Source of the DNA: CAZGUX01 sp964529305
GTDB taxonomy: Bacteria; Acidobacteriota; Terriglobia; Bryobacterales; Bryobacteraceae
Direction of reading: 5' to 3'
Length of the DNA stretch: 64,000 nucleotides
Assembly (NCBI GenBank): GCA_964529305.1
Contig: CAZGUX010000091.1
Location: 97,689 to 161,688 of the forward strand
Shown: piece by piece, positions 23,657 to 31,574 of the stretch
Numbering within the stretch: the first letter of the stretch is position 1
Layout: the number at the start of each line of letters is the position of its first letter
Program-made: the position numbers and the translations under genes
The notes under the pieces: generated by a model
What the model saw: the letters and a program-made list of their open reading frames with translations, nothing else
The model's database searches: none
Told to the model about the DNA's origin: nothing

Positions 23657-25975
23657 ATGCAGGATCCTGACGTCTTCCGCTCCGCGTCGCACCAGTTGAT
23701 GGCGGCTCACCTGACCGGTCCGTTGTCGGCCGGCGCCGTGGACTGGGCGCCCACGATCGCCGCCAGCGGCCGGGTCGCCTCCTCGGAGCCGCGCCGCGAG
23801 CCGTTGGTCCTGGTCGCGCCGGCGTCACCGCTCGGCGCACGGCCCCTCCGGGTTCGCGCAGTGCTCGATCCGGATGGCGCGGCCACGCTAGTCCTGCCCG
23901 AACTGGTCTTCTCTTCCTTCACGGAGGCAGGAGCGTTTCTCCCGCTGCACCGGCCTCCCGCCGATCCTGCTACCGGATTGGCCGCGCCGTTCACTTTGGC
24001 CCTCCAGGCCGCCGAGTTGGACGATGCCGGCAATGCCATCCCGATCGCAGCCGCGGCGCTCGGCGCTCGGCTCGAGGTTCGCATCTTCGAGGGAATCCTC
24101 GGCCGCCTGATCTATGTGATGGGGGCTGAGAAACAGCGCATCCGCCGGCAAGCCCGGGAAATCGCCGCCATGCGCCTCGTGGCCACCGCGCACGGCGATG
24201 CCTTGGACCGGATCGGCGCAGAACTCTCCGTGCCCCGCCTGACCGATCTCCTCCAGTTCGACCCGGCCACTCGCGAGATCGTTACCGTCAACGGGAAGCC
24301 CGAGTCCGACAACGACTACCGGCGCAGGTTAAAGATGTACCGTTCCTTCTCCATCCCCAATCGCAGCCGCCTGCTCGACCTGCTGAACGGATCCGGAATC
24401 CCCGGAGATCCCAATCGCGGCCCCCTCGGGGAGATGGGCTTCCTCCCGCGTTTCGAAGTGATGGAAACGGATAACGAGTTCGGCCTGGCCATCCACTTGA
24501 TCTCCGCGGGGCCGGACCAGGCGCGCGTGAACTTCCTCAACCACCTGCGCGCCACGCGCCTGATCCTTCCGGCCGCCGTCGTTCAAGCGAATACCCTGCA
24601 TCAGGGCCGCTTCCTTCCGTCCGGCGTCAAGAGTGGAGTCGCCGAGTTGCGGCAGCGCCTGCGTCAGAACTTCCTGTTCGACAACACCGCCGCAATCGCT
24701 CCTGGTCTGGCCTCGGTGCTGGACCGCGTCGGGCGCTGCCGCCGGGCTCTCGGAGTCAATACCCAGTGGAGGGTCCTTCGCGCACAGGACTCCGCCGGTG
24801 GGAGCCGCTACGAGCTAGGGCTCGGCGCGGATCTGGAACTACTCGCACCTGCCGAACTGGACCTATTGAGGAGCGCACTCCTGGACCCGCTGCGTCCTGT
24901 AGCTCCCGAACCCGAGATCGAAGTGCTGCTCCGATCGATGGCGCCCCTGCCGCCGGGCCAGGACCCGGAAGGCGCGTGGCTGCTCCGGCCGTGCGGTCTT
25001 CGCACGGTGCATCGCGCCGCGGCGAACCGGGTGTACGTGTCACACCTGCCCGCCTTCGGAATGCGGATCGCCGGTGTCGGCAACACCGCCCCCGGCGCCA
25101 AGGTCGACCTCGAAGTCCAGTACAACGCCCCGGGAGATCCTCAGGGCAACGTCGTGCTGTTGGCCGCTCTCAACGAGGTCGCCTCGCGCTGGACCGCCGG
25201 CGGCAATCCCGCGTTTACTCGGTTGGCGGGCGCCGCCGGAGCGCCCCGATGGGACCTGGCAGTGCCTGTCGTCCAACCCGCCATGGACGTGCTCCAGAAG
25301 TCGGGACTGCGCGCGGTCACCGCGCCTGCCCCGGTCGTGGCCCAACTCAAAAACCTCCCGCCTGAGTTGCTCGAGACGTTGGTCCTCGCTCCGGCCCAGT
25401 CGGCCGCGATCCTGAACAATGTGGGCAACCCCACCGCGGCGCTTCAGGCGCTGGTCGCCCTCTTGCGCGATCAGGGCGTATCGTCCGTTCTGCCCCTGGT
25501 GACCTCCGCCAACGACGTCGTTCTCGTCGCCGGGGTCATCGGCCTGCCCGAGGTGGGAACCAATCTCTCCCAGCGGCGCGCGACCGGGTTCCGCTGGTAC
25601 GCCGTTCCGTTGCGCGGGGAAGTGGGCGATTTTAAGGCGGTCGGAAGCCGCGGCTTTCTGGTTCCGAAGACCAACGGCCTGTTCGCCATGGTCGCCCTGG
25701 GCTACGCCCGCCGGGGCCTCACCGACCCCTACGAGTACCGGGTCGAACTCCCCGCGGCCGCCCGGCTCAACCTGCTCCAATACGAATTCCTGATGAACCT
25801 GCTCGATCACGTGTATCCGCTCGGCATTGAGATCAACACGTTCTCCCTGCGCCGCGATCACGTCGATCTCGACGGCGACGGCGCGGCCGAACCCCTGCCG
25901 CCCGTCATTTCCCGAACTTTCCGAAGATTCCTGCGGCGGCGCCACACGGGCGAGAGCGCGGTCGCCGCCGGCTAA
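23657..25975 (+). CDS. Second, enlarged gpJ-like baseplate protein
   Basis: 772 residues with an AGGAG site. Residues about 160-245 repeat the gpJ signature: REIAAMRLVATAHGDALDRI then GAELSVPRLTD and ESDNDYRRRLKMY. The N-terminal 150 residues are beta-rich, the C-terminal 500 residues (including LPAFGMRIAGVGNTAPGAKV, RRATGFRWYAVPLRGEVGD) match no family recognised by eye. Comparable to Afp12/gp7-like wedge partners that pair with a gp6/gpJ homologue; the long C-terminus could also carry receptor-binding or fibre-holding functions since no separate fibre gene is visible. Confidence 0.65.
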   Translation: MQDPDVFRSASHQLMAAHLTGPLSAGAVDWAPTIAASGRVASSEPRREPLVLVAPASPLGARPLRVRAVLDPDGAATLVLPELVFSSFTEAGAFLPLHRPPADPATGLAAPFTLALQAAELDDAGNAIPIAAAALGARLEVRIFEGILGRLIYVMGAEKQRIRRQAREIAAMRLVATAHGDALDRIGAELSVPRLTDLLQFDPATREIVTVNGKPESDNDYRRRLKMYRSFSIPNRSRLLDLLNGSGIPGDPNRGPLGEMGFLPRFEVMETDNEFGLAIHLISAGPDQARVNFLNHLRATRLILPAAVVQANTLHQGRFLPSGVKSGVAELRQRLRQNFLFDNTAAIAPGLASVLDRVGRCRRALGVNTQWRVLRAQDSAGGSRYELGLGADLELLAPAELDLLRSALLDPLRPVAPEPEIEVLLRSMAPLPPGQDPEGAWLLRPCGLRTVHRAAANRVYVSHLPAFGMRIAGVGNTAPGAKVDLEVQYNAPGDPQGNVVLLAALNEVASRWTAGGNPAFTRLAGAAGAPRWDLAVPVVQPAMDVLQKSGLRAVTAPAPVVAQLKNLPPELLETLVLAPAQSAAILNNVGNPTAALQALVALLRDQGVSSVLPLVTSANDVVLVAGVIGLPEVGTNLSQRRATGFRWYAVPLRGEVGDFKAVGSRGFLVPKTNGLFAMVALGYARRGLTDPYEYRVELPAAARLNLLQYEFLMNLLDHVYPLGIEINTFSLRRDHVDLDGDGAAEPLPPVISRTFRRFLRRRHTGESAVAAG

Positions 25976-25996
25976 GGCGCTTTACAAGGAGATCTC

Positions 25997-27118
25997 ATGT
26001 CGTTCAGCCAACTTGAACTCGAAGGCAAATCCGTTCAGTCCGTTTTTGACGAAATCACGAAGGTCGGCGTCAGTTCCGTCGATGCCTCCATTCTCATTAG
26101 CAGTTGGATCTTTGAGAATTTCGGCAAATCGAAGCGGGTGTTCAACTACCAGCAGGCCTTCCCCGCGGCCGACCCTGCCTGCGTGGCCAAGTTCAACCGT
26201 ACGTTCCAGCACGCCGACTGGGTGGATGGCGAGAGCATGGTGCAGGCGCAGCAGACCCCCGGCGAGGACGGCTTCAACGCACGCTTTCATCGCATCGAAA
26301 GCGACCTGGACGCGGTCAAATCCGATCTCGTGCAGTCGTTCGCCTGCCTGGCGGCGATGAGGGCGGGGGTGCGCGTCCTGCTGGACGAGATCCGCGCCGA
26401 GATGAATCGTCTGAACAGCGACGTGTTCGCCTGCTGCAACAAGTCTGCGGTCAGCCCCCCGGCGACCTTCGGCACGCTGGTTGACAACGCGGCCTTCGCG
26501 GGCGTGGCCCAGTTCAACAACAAGGCGGTCAGCCTCTGGAAAACCGACAAAGGTCTCATGATGTTGCCATCGCCCGTCACCGTCGGGGTCGACGTCATCA
26601 CCGACGACCGGATCCGCCGGGGCGCCGACCTCGCCCGCATGATGGAAGACAACCCCAACATCCGGGCACAGTTCCCGCAGCAGTTCACCAAAGCGGCGCT
26701 GGTCGAGCGTTTCGGCGATGTCCGCACGCGGGAAGGCAAGCCGCTACGCGACCTGGTGTCGATCCTGCCGGACACGGCCACGTTCGCCTCGGTGGATGCG
26801 ATGGTGGACGAAGTGACCGACCGTGAGTCCGCCGCTCTCCGCACCACAGAAGGGGCCGACGCCTCGATCTCGGCGGTCTTCGGCTTGCAGTTGCCTTCGG
26901 AGAAGGTGGAGAATGCTTCCCTCGACAAACTCGCCATTGTTCCGGCCCAGGCCCGGGCGGCCCTGATTCGCCGCGGCGTCGACACCGTGGGCAAGTTGGC
27001 CCGGCAATCGCCAAGAGAACTCTCCGCGTTGCTGCGCCAGGAGGGAATCGCCAACCTGGTCCCCGGCGACGCGGCCGAATGGACCGGCGCGGCGAAAACT
27101 CTGGCCAAGTTCCGCTGA
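25997..27118 (+). CDS. Unknown last gene of the contractile-tail operon, with coiled coil and helix-hairpin-helix-like end
   Basis: 373 residues, AAGGAGA site, 21 bases after the gpJ-like gene. N-terminal part is globular (SVDASILISSWIFENFGKSK), then a coiled-coil-like stretch (FHRIESDLDAVKSDLVQSFA to EIRAEMNRLN) with a CC pair, and a C-terminal segment IVPAQARAALIRRGVDTVGK followed by ARQSPRELSALL, which looks like helix-hairpin-helix motifs. Possibly a tip, chaperone or tethering protein. It is the last same-strand gene; the next gene is on the other strand. Confidence 0.55.
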   Translation: MSFSQLELEGKSVQSVFDEITKVGVSSVDASILISSWIFENFGKSKRVFNYQQAFPAADPACVAKFNRTFQHADWVDGESMVQAQQTPGEDGFNARFHRIESDLDAVKSDLVQSFACLAAMRAGVRVLLDEIRAEMNRLNSDVFACCNKSAVSPPATFGTLVDNAAFAGVAQFNNKAVSLWKTDKGLMMLPSPVTVGVDVITDDRIRRGADLARMMEDNPNIRAQFPQQFTKAALVERFGDVRTREGKPLRDLVSILPDTATFASVDAMVDEVTDRESAALRTTEGADASISAVFGLQLPSEKVENASLDKLAIVPAQARAALIRRGVDTVGKLARQSPRELSALLRQEGIANLVPGDAAEWTGAAKTLAKFR

Positions 27119-27196
27119 GCCTCGAATCCAGTTGCGCGCTGTGACCTGCGACCTCCGCTATCGTGATTTTGACCTGGCGGACATACCGGGGCTGCT

Positions 27197-27823
27197 TTAG
27201 ACGGCCGTTGTCGGTTCGCCAGGATTCGTGGCTAGCAGCGGAGACATCGCAGCTTTCCTGTAAATGAAGATGTCCATGAAGGAGCCCTCGATGCGATGTT
27301 CACGGACGCTTTGATCGGGTAGATAGGTTGACGGGTTCACCGCCGGTGGGTGACCCGGGTCATCGACCCGGATTCTCTCGAGCATCTCCTTTCGGGGCTC
27401 GAAAAAGACAACCACTCCAGTCTCCGTCGAGACGCGAAGGGCTTCCCGGAAAACCTCGCTTCGGACACTTTCGTCGATGTGATGAAGGACGCCGAAGAAA
27501 AAGACCGCATCGAACGCTTCTGGCTCGAAGGGCAGACTGCTCGCATCGAAGGCCTTGAACCGGATACGGTCCAGAACGCCTGCTTTCTCTGCGTTCAAGG
27601 CCCAGGCTCTGCCGGCGTAATGCGACTGGTCGGTGCTGGGTTCGCCCGTCAGGACCTGATAGCCTTCGGAAGCGAGATAGATCGCAAAGTTTCCGCTGCC
27701 GGTGCCGACGTCCAGGATCGCGGCGTCCGCGGGCAGCCCAAGTTCCTTCAATGCACGGGCGCCATCCTCCGAGACGGCGTCAAACCTCGGACCCAGAATC
27801 TTTCCGATTGCTTTGGTATCCAC
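27197..27823 (-). CDS. Class I SAM-dependent methyltransferase
   Basis: 208 residues from a GTG with AAAGGAGA eight bases upstream. Motif I is AAILDVGTGSGNFAIYLA, motif II/III region FKAFDASSLPFEPEAFDAVF and GVLHHIDES are classical for small-molecule methyltransferases (Methyltransf_11). Substrate unknown. Convergent with the tail operon. Confidence 0.85.
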   Translation of the reverse strand: MDTKAIGKILGPRFDAVSEDGARALKELGLPADAAILDVGTGSGNFAIYLASEGYQVLTGEPSTDQSHYAGRAWALNAEKAGVLDRIRFKAFDASSLPFEPEAFDAVFFFGVLHHIDESVRSEVFREALRVSTETGVVVFFEPRKEMLERIRVDDPGHPPAVNPSTYLPDQSVREHRIEGSFMDIFIYRKAAMSPLLATNPGEPTTAV

Positions 27824-27889
27824 TTTCGAGTCTCCTTTCAGGAAGCCTCCCTTCTCGCACTCCTTGCATGATCAAGTTATATGCATAGC

Positions 27890-28135
27890 ATGAGCAAGCG
27901 CCTTCAGGTGATACTTCCCGACCCTGAGATGTCCGACATCCAGCGCTTGGCCAGGCGAGAACGTTTGACCGTTGGCGAGTGGGTCCGGCGAGCGCTTCGG
28001 GACGCGCGCGCGAACCGGCCGGCGATTGACCCCGAAACGAAGTTGAAGGCAGTTCGGCGGGGTGCGTAGTATGCGTTCCCCACTGCGGACCTGGAGCAGA
28101 TGTCGAACGAAATCGAGCGAGGGGGCGGGGGTTGA
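27890..28135 (+). pseudogene. VapB-like ribbon-helix-helix antitoxin interrupted by an in-frame stop
   Basis: The intact part (27890-28066) reads KRLQVILPDPEMSDIQRLAR with RLTVGEWVRRALRDARANRP, a ribbon-helix-helix antitoxin. An in-frame TAG at 28067-28069 ends it early; reading on in the same frame gives YAFPTADLEQMSNEIERGGG and then TGA, which is the normal toxin-binding tail of this antitoxin family. One base change would restore the frame. An ATG at 27881 is an alternative start. The TGA overlaps the toxin start (TTGA), the normal operon layout. Confidence 0.75.
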
Positions 28136-28440
28136 TCTTCGTCGATTCCAATATTCCGCTGTACCTGAGCGGCTCATCCGCACAAGCGGAGGCCCAGGTG
28201 ACACTGGAGCGCTTGATTGCAGCCGGCCAGGGTCTGGTTACCGACGCTGAAGTCGGACGTCTTGCGTGCCGGGGAGATCGTCCAAAATCTGGCGCGGATG
28301 TCGGCCCGCTACGCCGTGCACATCGCAGTCATGGAGCGCCATGGCATTCGATCGATATTGAGCTTTGATGGCGATTTCGACCACTGGCCCGGCATTCAAC
28401 TTGGCCGGACTGGTACCCCGAATACATGGTGGGGGAGCAG
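28132..28440 (+). pseudogene. VapC-like PIN-domain toxin with internal deletion and frameshift
   Basis: Starts LIFVDSNIPLYLSGSSAQAE and reaches GQGLVTDAEV, the first two acidic positions of a PIN domain. The next part of the family, about 40-50 residues, is missing, and the end of the domain continues in the +1 frame: SDVLRAGEIVQNLARMSARY then ILSFDGDFDHWPGI with the last acidic residues. The junction lies near 28250-28260. A broken toxin explains why a broken antitoxin is tolerated. Confidence 0.7.
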
Positions 28441-28539
28441 GCAGGCGAACAACTGCCGGAATGACGACCACGACGTAACGGGTTCGAGCCCCCGCCGGCG
28501 GATTCCAAGACGACAGGAACTCGTTGATAGACTCGGTCT

Positions 28540-29040
28540 GTGCTACCGAGCGACCGTGCGGCCGTCCTAAAGCTACTCTTGGCGACGCCCCGGCGCATTG
28601 CCGCGGCAAGCAAGGGTCTGAATGACGAGCAATTGAGGCGCAAGCCCGCGGCCGACTCCTGGTCCGCCAACGAAGTTTTGGCTCATTTGCGCGCTTGCGC
28701 CGACGTGTGGGGAAGTAGCATCATGGCGATGCTGACGCAGGATCGCCCCACATTGCGCTATGTATCTCCGCGTAGCTGGATCAGGAAAACGGACTACGCC
28801 GGCCTGGAGTTTGAGGCGTCATTCCGGGCATATACCAACCAGCGCCGGGATCTCTTGAAGGTGCTTCGGACCCTGCCCCATGAAGATTGGCTGCGTGGCG
28901 CTATTGTCAAAGCGGCCACGAAACGCCACGAGGAGACCGTTCTCAGCTATGCCCAACGCATGGCTCAGCATGAAGCCGGACATTGTGAGCAGGTAGAGAG
29001 GATCTTGGGCACGAAGTCGCGGACGGGGGAGCCTTCGTAG
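28540..29040 (+). CDS. DinB-like (four-helix, metal-binding) protein
   Basis: 166 residues from GTG 28540. Metal triad of the DinB fold is visible as H49 (VLAHLRACADVWG), H144 and H148 (MAQHEAGHCEQVERIL). Segment LRRKPAADSWSANEVLAHL is the common first-helix motif. Family members include thiol transferases and damage-inducible proteins of unknown reaction. No clear partner nearby. Confidence 0.75.
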   Translation: MLPSDRAAVLKLLLATPRRIAAASKGLNDEQLRRKPAADSWSANEVLAHLRACADVWGSSIMAMLTQDRPTLRYVSPRSWIRKTDYAGLEFEASFRAYTNQRRDLLKVLRTLPHEDWLRGAIVKAATKRHEETVLSYAQRMAQHEAGHCEQVERILGTKSRTGEPS

Positions 29041-29337
29041 ACGCGGCGCTTGAACACCGATGCCCCGAAGTGTCGCGCAGCGTAGCCCCAATCCGCGCGC
29101 TACAACAGCCTGTCTCCATCTTGAAAGGGAGCGGACTGGCCACCATGCTCAATTGAATCAACACCGAACTCTTGCTGCCTAAAAATGTATTCGCTTGAAC
29201 CATAACCACTCCTTCCGCCGTTTGGTTTGGGATGTGCAATCGAAGGATTCGTCCAGCCTGGGCGCCCTCGCGCCGATTGGATCGCAACACGCCCTCTGGC
29301 CGCCGCGCCGCAGAGCCATGGCTTACAATCAAACTTC

Positions 29338-30234
29338 GTGCTCAACCATGGCTATGCCTACACCACAATCATCAGCAGCAAATACCATGGACAAACCCTG
29401 CTCTCCCACTTGGCAAGCCTTTACCCCCACTCAACACCACAAGCCTGGCAACAAAAACTGAACAACGGCGAAGTCACCCTCAACGGCGTCACCGCCACCG
29501 GAAGCGAATCGGTCAGCTTAGGCCAAACCCTTGTCTGGAACCGTCCACCCTGGATCGAACCAGACGTCCCTCAGCACTTCGAAGTCCTGTTTGAAGACCC
29601 CCATCTGTTGGCCGTCAACAAACCCAGGGGGCTGCCAACCCTCCCCGGCGGCGGCTTCATGGAAAACACACTCCTGCGCCGGGTGCAAAAGCAAACCCCC
29701 AACGCAAACCCTGTCCACCGCTTGGGCCGAGCCACCACCGGCATCGTCCTCTTCGCCAAAACACCGCGGGCGGCCTCAAATCTATTCGCAAACTGGAACA
29801 CACCCAAAATTCAAAAAATCTACCGGGCGCTCGCTCAAAACATTGCACCGCACGACGCCTACGAAATCCTCACACCGATCGGCCTCGTACCGCACCCGCG
29901 CATCGGTTCCGTGTGGGCCGCCAACCCAAGCGGCAAACCGTCAAAGTCATTGGCAACGGTGATCTCACGCACCATCAGCACCACAACCTTTGAGGTAAGC
30001 CTACATTCGGGCCGCCCTCATCAAATCAGGATCCATCTGGCCTCCATCGGCCATCCCCTGGTAGGCGATCCTCTGTACGGCTTAACCGGCCAGCCTCTTG
30101 AAAATCTCCCCGGCCTCCCCGGTGATGGAGGATATTTCCTGCACGCCCAATATCTGAAGTTCCACCACCCCGTCACCGGAGAGCAAATCAATCTCGAGGC
30201 AGCTTTGCCGTCCGGATTCTTATTGCATCAGTAG
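29338..30234 (+). CDS. RluA-family pseudouridine synthase of plant/cyanobacterial type (HRLGR motif)
   Basis: 298 residues from GTG 29338; the frame is open further upstream but that part is unconserved. An S4-like N-terminus (QQKLNNGEVTLNGV) is followed by the RluA core: LLAVNKPRGLPTLPGGGFME, VHRLGRATTGIVLFAK, SGRPHQIRIHLASIGHPLVG. Most RluA enzymes read HRLD with the catalytic Asp; here the residue is G130. The HRLGR form is known to me from a plant organellar and cyanobacterial subfamily. The A+T-richer, CAA/ACC-heavy coding differs from neighbours and suggests transfer. Confidence 0.8.
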   Translation: MLNHGYAYTTIISSKYHGQTLLSHLASLYPHSTPQAWQQKLNNGEVTLNGVTATGSESVSLGQTLVWNRPPWIEPDVPQHFEVLFEDPHLLAVNKPRGLPTLPGGGFMENTLLRRVQKQTPNANPVHRLGRATTGIVLFAKTPRAASNLFANWNTPKIQKIYRALAQNIAPHDAYEILTPIGLVPHPRIGSVWAANPSGKPSKSLATVISRTISTTTFEVSLHSGRPHQIRIHLASIGHPLVGDPLYGLTGQPLENLPGLPGDGGYFLHAQYLKFHHPVTGEQINLEAALPSGFLLHQ

Positions 30235-30479
30235 GTTCATGGCGGGAATCAGGGTGGCCGTTGCAACCTGCGCGATCCTCCCGCCATTCCGAATCGTAGC
30301 GAAGCGAGTTCTATGACACTCCGAGAATGGTGGCCAGCGACACCGCGCGATCGACAACCCGTTTTGGTGCGTTATACCAATTTCAGGGCAGAATCGATCC
30401 GGCAGCGAAGAAAGCATGGCGCTGTCCATTTCCTGACAGTGCTGTGGCCCCACTGGATTTGCGCTGGAAGGACGACGAG

Positions 30480-31076
30480 ATGCGAAAAGGGTTTACGAGA
30501 AAACCGAAAGCGGACGAACCCGCGACGCAAGGCAGGAACTACATCACGCCGAGCGGGCTGCAACGCCTCCGCGACGAGCACCTGTTTCTGCTCACCAGGG
30601 AGCGCCGCGCCGTAACCGAGGTGGTGGCGTGGGCGGCCAGTAACGGCGATCGCAGTGAAAACGCCGACTATCAGTACGGCAAACGGCGGCTGCGGCAGAT
30701 CGATGGGCGGATTCGCTTTCTCGGGAAGCGAATCGAAGCTGCGGAAGTGGTGGACCCGGAAACCCCGAGAACGGGGCAGGCGGCCACGAGAGCATTCTTC
30801 GGCGCGACCGTGCGCTATGCCAATGCCGTGGGAGAGGAGCGAGTGGTGAGCATCGTGGGTATCGACGAAGTCGATCTCGATCGTAACCACATCAGTTGGG
30901 TGTCGCCTCTGGCGCGCGCGTTGCTGAAGTCGGCAGCGGGCGACCGCGTGGTGCTCCAGGCGCCGGGCGGTACCGAATACCTCGACGTGCTGGAGGTGCG
31001 TTACGAGCGCATTTCTGTGGAACCGTTTCGCGAGCCACCTGGATCCGAGTCCTCGTCACGGGAACGCCCTCGCTGA
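30480..31076 (+). CDS. greB: Transcription elongation factor GreB
   Basis: 198 residues from ATG 30480 (GGAAGG upstream). The Gre coiled-coil tip NGDRSENADYQYGKRRLR carries the acidic pair that reaches into the polymerase secondary channel. The C-terminal FKBP-like part reads ISWVSPLARALLKSAAGDRV with EYLDVLEVRY. Both ends are a little longer than in E. coli GreB (a basic N-terminal arm and a Ser-rich tail). Rescues backtracked RNA polymerase. Confidence 0.9.
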   Translation: MRKGFTRKPKADEPATQGRNYITPSGLQRLRDEHLFLLTRERRAVTEVVAWAASNGDRSENADYQYGKRRLRQIDGRIRFLGKRIEAAEVVDPETPRTGQAATRAFFGATVRYANAVGEERVVSIVGIDEVDLDRNHISWVSPLARALLKSAAGDRVVLQAPGGTEYLDVLEVRYERISVEPFREPPGSESSSRERPR

Positions 31077-31574
31077 CGCCGATCCACGTGACGAAAGTGA
31101 ACGAAGGGGCACAGGGAAGTTCCAGGTCATGAACAAGGACGGATGGTAAGCCGGCCAAGGCTCTCGTCCGCGCGTAACGCGCAGTGCTCATACAACCCGC
31201 GCTCCTGTGATTTCAGTAGGTCCCGCGAAACGGCGTTGTGGGAGACGTCAGGCTGACTTCCCTTCTCATATGACCCTTTCCTTGATGAGGTCGGGCAAAT
31301 CCCAGAGCGGTTCGAATGAAAATGACGAACTGGCTTGGCTCCCCGGGGTTTCGGTTTTCCAACTGGCTTCTCCGCGGCGTGGTGGCCGAGACGGCCCTCG
31401 AGCAGCGACCTGAACACCTTCGAACTGGAGAATCGCCTCGCCGGAGGCCGGCACTTTCCGGCAAACGGGACCGTATGCCGGGGGAGCGCAGCATCGGGGC
31501 GCGATCCGGAAAAGGTCGGAAGAAAAGTTCGGAAGTCTTGCTCCGCCACTTGCTTCCGAGTAAAATGCGGAGCA
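31077..31574. other. Intergenic stretch without recognised features
   Basis: About 500 bases between greB and the AlbA-like gene. Both strands have open frames but none with a ribosome site and a family-like pattern. No RNA gene or terminator was identified. Confidence 0.45.

Noticed and set aside
11058..27118. Complete prophage
   Set aside because: Tail parts only; no capsid, portal, terminase, protease, integrase or lysis gene is visible on either strand.
11058..27118. Type VI secretion system
   Set aside because: No TssJ/L/M membrane complex, TssK or ClpV; the sheath is a single phage-type protein, not a TssB/TssC pair.
28470..28515. tRNA-like T-arm (GGGTTCGAGCCCC) near the VapC remnant
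   Set aside because: T-stem does not pair well, the CCA is not in phase with an acceptor, and no 5' half is present.
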